Source: Epiperipatus broadwayi (lineage: Eukaryota; Onychophora; Udeonychophora; Euonychophora; Peripatidae). From it: a stretch of 64,000 bases of DNA. The stretch lies in assembly GCA_028023455.1 (NCBI GenBank), contig JAQFVV010000043.1, forward strand, positions 3,719,483-3,783,482. The letters are read 5' to 3'. Both the position numbers and the translations under genes were made by a program. The stretch's first letter is position 1; each line of letters begins with the position of its first letter. The notes below the pieces were generated by a model. It had not been told where the DNA came from. It was given only the letters and a program-made list of their open reading frames with translations, and did not search any database. Below, in pieces: positions 22,388-31,937 of the stretch.

Positions 22388-22828
22388 CCAGATCATCATC
22401 TCCCATACATATATACAATCAAAAGAATGAAAGTAGGAATAAATATAAATGCTAAAAATACTAACGTAATATCCAATGGATTTTTTCAGAAGAAGAAAAT
22501 AAAAATAGATAACCATGAATTAGAAGAGTGTAATAATAATAAAAAAAGAAATGTGAGTAAATTCACATGTTTGTGTGTTTAATTTTAAGAAATCATATAT
22601 ATTAATCTTTAGTTGAGTTTTAAAGTTTATATCTGTGCTAGAGATAATCTCTAGTTTAGTAAATGATTAATAATCGTCATTAATATATTTATCTAAAGTG
22701 GATAGATTCAGAGATGTGGATTGAGTTAATTTGGCAATTGTAATTCAAAATGTAATTATATAATAAAGAGATAGTGAATAAAATCAGTTATAGAATTAAG
22801 CTTGGCTGAAGTACTTTTGATATTGTCA

Positions 22829-22932
22829 AGCATTGGTGGTCAAGAGGGCAGTGACAGCTGCTTTACAAGTAGTTGTCCCCGGTTAGCGGGTTCGCTTCCC
22901 GGATGATGCTTTGACACATGGGGAAAAAAAAA
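22829..22932 (+). mobile_element. tRNA-derived SINE, family B
   Basis: It begins GTCAAGCATTGGTGG, has CTGCTTTACAAGTAG as anticodon arm, GGGTTCGCTTCCCGG as box B and an A-rich tail to 22932. It sits in LINE L3, opposite in orientation to the next SINE. Confidence 0.88.
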
Positions 22933-22958
22933 ACTTAGTAGTAAAATGAAATGTTTTT

Positions 22959-23057
22959 TCCGTTTTTTTTTCATGTGTCATAGCATCGGCCGGGACGCGA
23001 ACCCGGGACAACTGCTTGTAAGGCAGCTGTGCTGACCTCTCGACCACCGATGCTTGA
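22959..23057 (-). mobile_element. tRNA-derived SINE, family B, with 17 bp TSD
   Basis: Minus-strand copy with perfect 17 bp duplications TAAAATGAAATGTTTTT (22942-22958 and 23058-23074). The body has CTGCCTTACAAGCAG and a clean box B (GGGTTCGCGTCCCGG). It landed 26 bp from another SINE of the opposite orientation. Confidence 0.93.
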
Positions 23058-23390
23058 TAAAATGAAATGTTTTTATGTATCTGAAAAAGGTTGTTAGAGT
23101 ATGCGTTTTATCAGTTTTTACTTATGGATGTGAAACATTGTCAGAGCCTTCTGACTAATCAATGAACTACAGAGAGATATATGTTAGGAGTGACAATAAA
23201 AGCTTGAAAATGAAGAATATGAATAAGGAGCAAGTAATCACTGATATCATTGAAAGAATTAAAAGACTGAAATGAAGTTGGGATGGACATCAGTTGAAGT
23301 TTTAAGCTGGATTTAAAGAAATTGTAGAAGATCTAGAAGGAGATCACATGTGAGATAAATGGATGAGTAGTATAATATAGAGAAAACAAA

Positions 23391-24225
23391 TTATGAATTG
23401 TTAATTGAAAATAACAATATATATATATATATGTTATAAATTTACGACATGAAATATAATGTAATATATTAAGAGATTTTACCTTCATCATTTACTGTAA
23501 TACAATTGATATGGACATTTTCAGAACATTAATGCCCAAATCATGTTTTGCTATCATATACATGGAAAAAAGTTCAAAACAATCTGAAAGAATAAAATTC
23601 TATTCATTGTATATGTAGACAATCAAAGTCAATTGCTTTTAATTAATTTTTTCAAGGCAGGAAGGACCACGAAGTACTCACTTTTAATGACCTTAAAAAT
23701 ATCAAATTAATGATTCTGCTTTGAAAAAATAAAGGAAACCAAATTTGAGCATTGTTTGTGTTTTCAGCGAATACAATTTTATTTACATATAGTTTGTTAT
23801 TGTTGAAATTTGTATCTGTATAATATTATTAGGTGATAACAGAAGAAGCATTTCTGTTGGTAAAACTGATTTGTGTGTTAACATGGTGAGACTCTATGTC
23901 ATTTGGTATATAGTGATGAAATCCTGGATCAAGAGGTTCCAGGAGCGATTCTGATAATCACTGTTCTGTCACGAAAACTTCTTATGAAGTCTGGAGCAAT
24001 AAATTCATTAGCCTTTTTTTTTTTATAGTGATGGAAAATAAATGAAATTTTGTACCTAAATGATAGATGAATGGGTATATAACTATTCCTAGCTTATGGC
24101 AAAAATAAAATAAGAACAAAAATTGCATAAACTCTCCTCCCCAAATTGGTGATTAATGTTTGTCCTTTCATTATTACTTTGCTCTGCAATGCTCTATTTA
24201 AAAGCTATTTTATGTTTATAATTGT
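23391..24225. other. Spacer
   Basis: A+T-rich sequence; nothing recognised. Confidence 0.4.
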
Positions 24226-24232
24226 TAGATGG

Positions 24233-24670
24233 AAGTCGAAATCTGATAATGTGCTATTACTTTAAATATTGAAATAAAATCCTGGTACTTCACCTTCGAG
24301 TAGTAAGTTACAAATTGTGCTTTATGCAAACAAGTAAAGCTTAATATCAAGAGAATTGTCAGGTTGAGAGCTTTCGGGGAATCTTTGGTCCCCATATTCA
24401 TAGCCATACTTGCAAGATAGGCTATGAAATGGGGACTAAAGGTTCCCGAAAGTGCTCAGCCTGATAATTATCTTGATATTAAGTATCATTTGTTTGCAAC
24501 GCGCAATTTGTAACTTACTTTAAACATTATAAATCTCGGAGCATTCACACATAAGTAAGAGTTTAAAAAACTGAAGTGATTAACTCTTACGGATGCGTGA
24601 GTGCGTGGAGATTTATAATATTTAAAGTAATAGCGCATTATGGATTTAGATTTCCGATGTAACAATTTCA
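24233..24670. repeat. Family H foldback
   Basis: Arms of about 110 bp (24294-24404 and 24419-24520) flank a short spacer; GTAAGTTACAAATTG pairs with CAATTTGTAACTTAC. A second, smaller inverted pair follows (ATTATAAATCTC near 24527 against GAGATTTATAAT near 24608). The outer string GTGCTATTACTTTAAATA is shared with 54655-54672. Beside the centre, each strand reads a GGGGA...TCCCC-type hairpin followed by GAAAG, reminiscent of a decayed ribozyme. Confidence 0.8.
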
Positions 24671-24779
24671 AGATTTTCAGCGGTTTATAATAATAGATTT
24701 ATGTTTATAAATATAGAAAGAAATAAACTTTTCTTGAGATATGTTTAAATTTTTTCCAAATTAAATTAATATTTACTAA

Positions 24780-24850
24780 GGCAATAAACCTTTAAGCATG
24801 TGCGCTTGAAAATACTAAGGTAGGGACCTCTACGGGTCTTAACCACGAGC
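24780..24850 (-). repeat. Family G-like fragment
   Basis: GTAGGGACCTCTACGGGTCT matches, inverted, the fragment at 10966-11040 and relates to the GGTCCCTAC part of 14776-15524. Confidence 0.5.
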
Positions 24851-25174
24851 TTTTTTATTAGAAGAATAACATTAGTTTAAAAACCATTGCTTACATTTAT
24901 ATTTTTTCGTTTAAACTATACAGTAAAATAAAAATTTATTTTTACTTTCATTCTTTACTTTTTTATGAGTGTAAATATTTAATTATATCTCGAGTCTGCC
25001 ATATTAATCACCTCACAATTCACTTAACTGTAATTCATATATATATATATATGAAAAAAAAAATTAATTTTCTAAATTTTAGTTCATATTACAACACCTC
25101 ATGCTGTGGTAGCTGACACTCATTCGCATCAAATATATTTATTCACAAATGTGGCTTAAAGTTTACTTTTCTTA

Positions 25175-25645
25175 AAGTTTTATTACTTAATTCTCACCAC
25201 TTTTTCATATGTCAAATGCGTTGACTGGGAAACGAACCTGGGCCAGCTTCTTGGAAGGCAGCTATGCTAACCACTAGGCCATCAACGCTTGACAATTCTC
25301 ACCACTTTAATATATCTTTTTTTAAAATAAATGATAGTCATTTATTTGTTAAATCTTTTAAATTATTATTTTATAATTAACTCAGTAGTAAACTCACCAT
25401 GAAGTAGTGCTATCCAGGGCAAACCTTAGTAATCAAATGATGCAAGAAAGTTTGTGGTTTAATGTTTATTTTTTTAAAGTGTTTTTACTTAATTCTCACT
25501 ACTTTAATATATCTTTTGTTAAAATAAGTGATAATCATTCATTGGTTAGATCTTTTAAATTATTATTTTATAATTAAAACGGCAAACGCTCCATACATTA
25601 GTACTGCCTAATGCAAACCTTAGTCTTCAATGGGTGCAAGAAGGT
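25175..25645 (+). repeat. Local tandem duplication including a family C end
   Basis: ACTTAATTCTCACCACTTTAATATATC-type sequence, then AAATTATTATTTTATAATTAA, then a family C end occurs twice: about 25175-25455 (with a SINE inside) and about 25476-25645. The SINE is present only in the first copy, so the duplication came first. Confidence 0.7.
25204..25293 (-). mobile_element. tRNA-Gly-like SINE, family B
   Basis: The minus-strand body resembles tRNA-Gly(TCC): GTTGATGGCCTAGTGGTTAG and CTGCCTTCCAAG. Perfect 15 bp duplications AATTCTCACCACTTT lie at 25189-25203 and 25294-25308. Confidence 0.92.
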
Positions 25646-25930
25646 TTGTGCATAAAATACTCAGTCAATATCTCCAGACTAGTTTCTAGCTTGTGGATTT
25701 CATAAGTGAGGAGCCTTGGATTTGAGAGCACTGCACCTAGATCTTAGTATCTAATGCAATCCTCCAGCAGCCAGCTTTTACTTATTTAGTTAAGTATAAA
25801 GATATGAACCCAAGATGAAAACATAATGTTTTCAATTCAAGCTCATTCATTTATATAATTGTAAAGACTTGAATCCAGTTCAGTATCCATACATTTTGAT
25901 GTCATTATTTTTTCTACAGTCACCATAATC
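25577..25930 (-). mobile_element. Family C element
   Basis: It starts with the GGCAAACGCTCCATAC end, then the ribozyme region on the minus strand (25671-25712), then the family body to about 25930 (AAGATGAAAACATAATG and later matches to the copy at 20700-20840). No second arm is present. Confidence 0.8.
25671..25712 (-). ncRNA. Hammerhead remnant, family C
   Basis: GAAAC, TAGTC and part of stem I remain, but the core box reads CTTATGA instead of CTGATGA, and stem II is weakened. It is inactive by expectation. Confidence 0.6.
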
Positions 25931-25939
25931 CTATGGGCA

Positions 25940-26394
25940 TAGGATATGATCATCATATGATATTTTTATAATTAATTTTATGTCTAATTTCATAAACATC
26001 ATGTGATATTATTTTAAAAATAATTATACTATTTGCTAATAAAAATTTGATTTAATGATAAATATATTTACTGATTCAAAATCACCTAGGAATAATATTT
26101 TTTTTGTGTGTGTTTTATCATCAATTTTTTTAAAAAGATAAACAATAATTTATTATATCAAAACTGAATTAGTTATATTTCCTTACAAATATCGTTTTAA
26201 TCATTAGACACTGTCTGTCCTAAGTCTACTAAATATACGTATATCATTGTTGTGTAAGTTTTCTTAAATGAATCATTACACAGTTTTGTCTATTTATTTT
26301 TAAAAGTAAATTTATTGAGTATGAATACAAAGTAGAAATAGTAAAGCAAATACAAAGGGAAAAAACAAATAAATTGCCTTGAATCATGATGAGC
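25940..26394. other. Spacer
   Basis: Nothing recognised. Confidence 0.4.
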
Positions 26395-26460
26395 AGTTGG
26401 AATGTCCTAGCTCCTCACTGAAGAGAACCATAGCTCGAAACTGGTCTGAGGATGGATACA
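26395..26460 (+). mobile_element. Family D fragment with hammerhead motif
   Basis: A lone ribozyme segment of family D. At 26412-26452: TCCTCA, CTGAAGA, GAAC-CATA-GCTC, GAAAC, TGGTC, TGAGGA. Stem I is now fully Watson-Crick (TCCTCA/TGAGGA), whereas the 4.7 kb copies have one G-U there. Stem II has one mismatch. Neighbouring family D sequence is not visible. Confidence 0.75.
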
Positions 26461-27320
26461 ATCATAGATAAAGGCTTCGGGTACTTTTATCATCAATTTA
26501 ACCACAAAAAAAGAAAAGAAAAACCTTTTATTTTATTATATTTTATTTTAATGCCTAACACAATTTTCAAAAACATTATTGTTAAATTTCTAACATATTG
26601 TTTTTCTACCTATAATATCTTTTTTAAAAATATAATTCAATTTTTATCAGATATAAATATTTAAAAATCATTCTTTTATCTGTAAAGATATATTTATTAC
26701 TTAATGAAAATTCTGAAATATCAATAAAAGTAAATCCATAAATGTTTTTAAATATTGCACAGAATTTATTAATTGTATTGTTTTATATATAATCATGAAA
26801 CATTCAATTTTTTTAATTAATTATTTTGTTTGATGTTATAAAGTGCTATATAATTTTAAAAATAAATTGTATCATAGATAGGTGAAAATGTGTATACATG
26901 GTAATTTATGTATTGTACACTAAAACTTTCAAAAGCTTTAATTAAAACTCAATTTAAAAATTCACTTTTAATTTTTTTTACCAACAGTTGAATTGTTTTT
27001 ATATACGGAAGGAATGAACTTGAGTATCACATTCTCATAGATTATAAGAAGTTCAAATAATGCAAAGATCTAATTTACAATTAAAAACTTTTAAGGATAT
27101 TAAAAAGATTTGGAAGACAAAAATATATTGATAGTATATTCTCTGATTTACAGACAAGAGAGTTTTAGATTTTTCTAGATGTGTGTAATATATATATATA
27201 TTAGGTGCTATTATGTAAAAATTGTTGTGGCAAGTGAAATAAAAACATTATTAAAAAAAAGATGTGCTTCCGTTCCTAAAAAAGTCATGCTTCATTATTG
27301 ATATATATATATGTGTGTGT
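26461..27320. other. Spacer
   Basis: A+T-rich sequence; nothing recognised. Confidence 0.4.
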
Positions 27321-27425
27321 AAATAGAGGGATTTGAACTTAGAATTTTCAGTCTATATTCATCTTCCATTTCACCTCAAACAACAGACATCCATGACCAC
27401 ATACATGTGAAAAAATGAGATAATC

Positions 27426-27469
27426 CCCAATATATGTATTTCTTGCAGAATGAGTGCTCATCAGTTGGC
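27426..27469 (-). ncRNA. Hammerhead remnant, family A
   Basis: CTGATGA and GAAA are present in correct spacing, but the stem II strands no longer pair well. Confidence 0.5.
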
Positions 27470-27689
27470 CCAGATTATCATCTCCCACACACATATATAA
27501 TCATTGCTCAGTTTATATTAAGATAGCAATTCTTTAAACATTAATGGACAGACTTAAATCTTCTCACCCTTCCAACTATTCAACTGTCCATTTCATTGAA
27601 AAACCAATGCCCTTGGTAGAATTGATATTATAGTCATACTCATACAGACATTATATCAATCTAATCCCTCATATTATCAGACCATCATA

Positions 27690-27740
27690 TATCTATCTAT
27701 CTATCTATCTATCTCTATATATATATATATATATATATAT
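27690..27740. repeat. (TATC)n/(TA)n microsatellite
   Basis: About six TATC units followed by TA repeats inside the family A body. Confidence 0.9.
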
Positions 27741-28074
27741 TAATAGGAGAGGGATGGGCTGAACTTATAGATGTAATCTATTTCCAATGCAATATGTAAT
27801 TAGCCTATTCATTCGGTGTATTGAATGTTTCTTATATAATTATTTACATATTTGAAATACAGGCACTCTTCACATATCTGGAGCTTAATTGTAATAATAA
27901 TATTGGCATCAGCATGGGATTTGGGCTTTTCATCATCAGATTTTCAGTGGTATGGATGGCTGAAGAGTTGGAGATTGGAGTCTGATTGAAACCTGTCCAT
28001 TAAAGTATGAAGATTTGCTATCCCAATATAAACTGAACACTAATTATATATATGTGTGGGAGATGATAATCTTG

Positions 28075-28118
28075 ACCAACTGATGAGTGCTAGTTTAACA
28101 TGAAATACATATATTGGT
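28075..28118 (+). ncRNA. Hammerhead motif, family A
   Basis: ACCAA, CTGATGA, GTGCTA-GTT-TAACAT, GAAA, TACATATA, TTGGT. The innermost stem II pair is A-T where 21905-21948 has G-C, a compensated change; one C-A mismatch and a G-U at the base remain. The cleavage triplet AUA is intact. Confidence 0.75.
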
Positions 28119-28239
28119 AATTATTTATCTTTTCTACATGTGTGTGGTCATGCGTGTCAGTGGTATGAGATAGTGTGGATAGTTGACAGGTACTTGAAAG
28201 TCTGAATTGAAATCCCCTATATTTATATAATTATTTATA

Positions 28240-29197
28240 CTTATTCGTTTGAAAGCTTGTAAAGATAGCATTTTGCTCGAGGCTATATGTTGTACTATTT
28301 TCTTCATCTAGTATTAATTGTTAAATATATATATTTAAAAAAATCAATCTCTAAACTTTCAAATACTTTCATTTGTAAGTAATAACCTGCAGACTAACAT
28401 GTAACACAACTTTTTGTGTAGTATTATTCTTTTTCCTTCTTCAGGAGTTGCTGGCACAATCTGTAGCTATTGGCATGGGAATTGAACCTGGGACCTTTAA
28501 GTTCATAAACATTGAATTTAAGGTGATGCTTTAATTTAGTATTAGTAAAATCTATGATTTACCTTATCCACATAGAACATTGGAGCCAACCGCTATGAAT
28601 ACAGTGGTTCAACTTTATTATAAGTACGTATTCATCTAAAGTAGTGTTATTGTCTATTTTTAAGCATATATGTGTTTAAAATATTATTGGTGAAATAATA
28701 ATCTAGTTTTTGTTCCTGTTGTTTTTAATCGGTTATTGCGTATGATGAATGACAACCTTCAAAAGTGAATAAAATATACTCTTGCGTTTTATAATGGTTG
28801 CTTTCACAGCTGTTATTTCTTCTTGTCATTATTCATTATTTCATATAAATAATATTACTGTTATTTACGATGTTTCATTAACAACTTTTAGATTTTAGTT
28901 CTATTTTATAACATGACACACACATATTCATGCAATAAATAAAATTAAAAATCAAGCCATGCACCGGACTTTGAAACCCTATATATTAGTACATTGCGTT
29001 AATCAAAATTAACAACGACTAAGTACCTAACCAAAACAGTATCCATTCTTCATTTATTTGTTTTTATTAATATTATCATAATTATTTAGCGTTTTAATTA
29101 ATGTTATAACAATAATTATTATCAATAAATCATTAGTTTATGGTTTTTATCAATAGTTGTAAAAAATAAAGATTGTAAAATAAATAAAATTGGAAGG
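28240..29197. other. Spacer with a tRNA-like remnant
   Basis: At 28445-28520 the minus strand reads AGGTCCCAGGTTCAATTCCC, a box B-like string, probably the remnant of another tRNA-derived SINE. The rest shows nothing recognised. Confidence 0.45.
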
Positions 29198-29211
29198 AAA
29201 AGACATCTATC

Positions 29212-29298
29212 CAGTTGGTGGCCTAGCGGTTAGCATAGCTGCCTTCCAAGCAGCCGGCCCAGGTTCGCTTCTCGGTCAACGCTTTGACATATATATAT
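29212..29298 (+). mobile_element. tRNA-Gly-like SINE, family B
   Basis: GTTGGTGGCCTAGCGGTTAG, CTGCCTTCCAAGCAG (anticodon TCC in the loop) and CCCAGGTTCGCTTCTCGG closely follow animal tRNA-Gly(TCC). The acceptor stem continues into GCTTTGACATATATATA instead of ending. Flanks AAAAGACATCTATC and AAAAGACCCCTATC (12/14) look like a target duplication, so I call it a SINE rather than a tRNA gene. Confidence 0.85.
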
Positions 29299-29576
29299 AA
29301 AAGACCCCTATCAAATAAAACATCTAGAAAAATGTTAAATTTACCTGAATTTATAAGATGTCTTTATGATGAAGTACAGCCTTGTCTAATCCAAAGTTGG
29401 TAGTAAATTGAAAGTCACTAATACCATTTAGACTCTCAAATTAATGGCTGTCAATTAAAATTTGCTTAAATATGGTCAAAAAGGTTAAAGCTAGAAGAGT
29501 AGAAAACTCTGCAAACTTCTCTAGACAGCGACTCGTTGTGCGAACAAGTACCTGCTGTCAGGAGTTAATGTGCTTT

Positions 29577-29648
29577 GAGTGACCACAGCCATCATCACGC
29601 CTTCTCTACTAAATAACACACTTGAGGCTATTAAACTGTGGTCACTCA
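29577..29648. repeat. Short inverted repeat
   Basis: GAGTGACCACAG (29577-29588) pairs with CTGTGGTCACTC (29637-29648). The surrounding minus-strand frame (29521-29736) has no recognisable domain. Confidence 0.7.
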
Positions 29649-29748
29649 CATCCATGCCCACATCACTACCTTCAAAATACCATTTTATAGTAATGATGCT
29701 GATAAAATAATCCCTTAAGGTCAAAACACAAAACAAGCTAGAAATGGA

Positions 29749-30332
29749 TTTTTAAAAATTTCGTTTAATTTACTTTAGTTACTCTTCACCTGGAAATAAA
29801 AATAACAGAAATTTAATCATTTAATTTATTCGCTGGGCAATTTTTTTTTGTTTAATATACACGCTATAAGCTCACTTAGATGAAAATATTTGTCTGTACA
29901 TTCTCGGATGCGAAATTAGATATCTAAGTAAGTGAATATATATATATAATAATTCTTCACAACTGTCTGCTGTTCTTCTGCCCACATAACTAAAAAAAAA
30001 ATAATATTTCATCCTGATTATTTTAAAGATGATTAGAATACTGTATTATATATTAATGCAGTAGTAAATATATATACATTCACGGTGTGAACGTTTTTCG
30101 TTTCGTTTTTTTTTTTCATCAATGTTTCTTTTTTGCACATAAGAATATTATTATCTTCCGGATTTATTATAGCCATGTAAAAATATATATATTATATAAA
30201 TATATATCTGATATATCAATATTTTTTTATGTATAACATTTTTATGAATGTTATATCTACATATTTTTATATCTGCAACCCGTAAAAACATTCGTATATT
30301 GCAAATAAATAAATAATAGCTACGAAAATGTA
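29749..30332. other. Spacer
   Basis: A+T-rich with short TA runs; nothing recognised. Confidence 0.4.
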
Positions 30333-30346
30333 ATTAACACAAATAT

Positions 30347-31114
30347 CATCATCATCATCATCAAACATTATCAAATCACTGCAGGATGAAGGTCTCTCCA
30401 AGTTTAATCCATCTTCTCCGATCTTTAGCTTCTCTTCTCCACATCATCCCTGCACACTTTCTTATTTCATCCATCCATCTCACATGTGGTCTCTTTCTGG
30501 GTCTTTTACAATCTCTTGGAATCCGGTTTAAGATTTCAATTGTCCATCTATTACCATCTCTTCTATCAATATGTCCAGCCCAACTCCACTTCAACCTTTT
30601 AATTTTTTTCAGTGAGGTCAGTAACATCTGTTTGTTCTCTTACCCATACATTGCGTTTTCGATCTCTTCTTGTTACTCCCAACATGCATCTCTCCATACA
30701 TCTTTGAGTGGTCCGGAGTCTCTGTATTGCTCTTCTATTAAGTGTCCAAGTCTCAGATCCATAAGTAAGAACTGGTAAAACACATTTGTTAAAAACCTTT
30801 TTCAAACACATAGTCACATTTCCTTTTAGTATCAGGTTATTTCTACCAAAAGCACTCCAACCAAGTTTAATTCTATGATTAATTTCATCCATTATGTTTC
30901 CATCTGTATTAATAATCTGACCAAGGTATTTGTAACTGTTAACTTCTTCTAATTCATCATAATCAATCTTTATTTTCATATTTTGAGCAAATCGATTAAA
31001 CATTACTTTAGTCTTTTTAACATTTATCTTTAGTCCTACTCTCCTACTTTCATCTGATAACTCCGGCAACATTTCCTGCAGCTCTGAAGCATTATTTGCA
31101 AAAACAACTATATC
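30347..31114 (-). mobile_element. RTE-like LINE, 5'-truncated, copy L4 with TSD
   Basis: Minus-strand insertion with perfect 14 bp duplications ATTAACACAAATAT (30333-30346 and 31115-31128) and a (GAT)n tail at its 3' end (30347 side). The 5' truncation falls just upstream of the region following the RT catalytic box. It is the youngest-looking LINE piece in the window. Confidence 0.92.
30376..31072 (-). pseudogene. LINE C-terminal protein, one frameshift
   Basis: Two overlapping frames on the minus strand (31072-30599 and 30627-30376) together cover the region after RT: NVKKTKVMFNRF, YKYLGQIINTDG, LTYGSETWTLNRR, then RLKWSWAGHI and RPHVRWMDEIRK. The frame changes at an A-run near 30600-30612 by a single-base length change. 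Otherwise the protein is close to that of L1. Confidence 0.9.
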
Positions 31115-31319
31115 ATTAACACAAATATACCTTGAAGAAAAAAAAAATCTACATAAAAAAATTTAATCGATAAAAAAAAATTCTATAGTAACAAAAAAAA
31201 GTACCATTGGAATGAAAAAATAATAATACATACAGACATTATCAATAAGTAAAGAATAAAAAAAAATTATAAATTAAAAAGAAGTAAATACTGACTAAAT
31301 GATGTATATATCCCCCACC

Positions 31320-31421
<102 letters not shown>

Positions 31422-31734
31422 CTTTTCTATAAAGAAACAAATGTTGAAAACCCAGATGGAGTGGGTTACAAATGTAAATAAAAAATAGAATAATAAAATT
31501 GTGAAGATTAAAAATATATCAAATGGAATGATAAGATTAGAATATAGATTTAAAAAAATTTACTGAAATAGACAATTTATATATTATGAATTCATTAAAA
31601 AAAATTCAAAGCAGAAATGAATATAATGTCATCTAAATAAAGATTTAGCAGAGTTAGGATATACTTTGACTAACAGAAAATATGAATTTCAAGTAGAATG
31701 AACTTATTATTCAACAAAGAAAGTGATGTAACTT

Positions 31735-31937
31735 TCCATACAGTATTGCGACCAAATGTAAACTTTTATAATTAATGGATGAGTAGGCACTACATTGGGA
31801 TTTTATGCACAAACTTTCCTGCATCCATTGATTCCAAAGGCTTGCACTTGGTGGCACTACTGTATGGAGAATTTGGTACTCTTATTAACAGCATGTGTAA
31901 GCATACGAAATAGAGATCATGTGATATTTTGACCGTC
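31735..31937 (-). mobile_element. Family C fragment
   Basis: Inverted short ends (CCATACAGTATTGCGACC near 31738; GGTGGCACTACTGTATGG near 31850) with the TGGATGAGTAGGCAC body between. The ribozyme core is deleted. It ends with the AGATCATGTGAT family end near 31915. Confidence 0.75.

Larger units (their letters stand above)
21803..22420 (-). mobile_element. Family A ribozyme-SINE, head-to-tail dimer with TSD
   Basis: The insertion in LINE L3 is flanked by perfect 12 bp duplications AAAAGAATGAAA (21791-21802 and 22421-22432). The tRNA-like end string GGGGATTTGAACTCAGA occurs at 21807 and again at 22280, so the insert is a full unit of about 473 bp plus a partial second unit in the same orientation. 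Each unit carries a hammerhead motif (21905-21948 and 22342-22387). Tandem ribozyme-bearing units are what retrozyme-type elements show; cleavage at both would release a unit-length RNA. Confidence 0.88.
21115..23390 (+). pseudogene. LINE remnant, copy L3, with four insertions
   Basis: The order of matches to L1 is RT (from AAAGAAGATATTAG near 21124), the catalytic region (AAAGATGATGTGGTTATTTT near 21729), and the C-terminal region (from 23080 to about 23390), all with many stops. It is split by SINEs at 21296-21384, 22829-22932 and 22959-23057 and by a family A dimer at 21803-22420. The stretch 22560-22780 matches poorly and may be another insertion. Confidence 0.85.
27321..28230. mobile_element. 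Family A ribozyme-SINE, long inverted dimer
   Basis: The left unit (27321 to about 27895) runs on the minus strand and the right unit (about 27897-28230) on the plus strand, so the element is an inverted dimer with tRNA-like ends outward (GGGATTTGAAC near 27330, TTGAAATCCCC near 28208). A TATC/TA microsatellite at 27690-27740 has grown in the left body. Each unit has a ribozyme motif. Confidence 0.83.

Noticed and set aside
29212-29283. A possible functional tRNA-Gly(TCC) gene
   Set aside because: Substitutions in the T arm, a non-tRNA 3' extension and imperfect target duplications mark it as a SINE.
30386-30778. 130-codon plus-strand frame
   Set aside because: Antisense of LINE copy L4.
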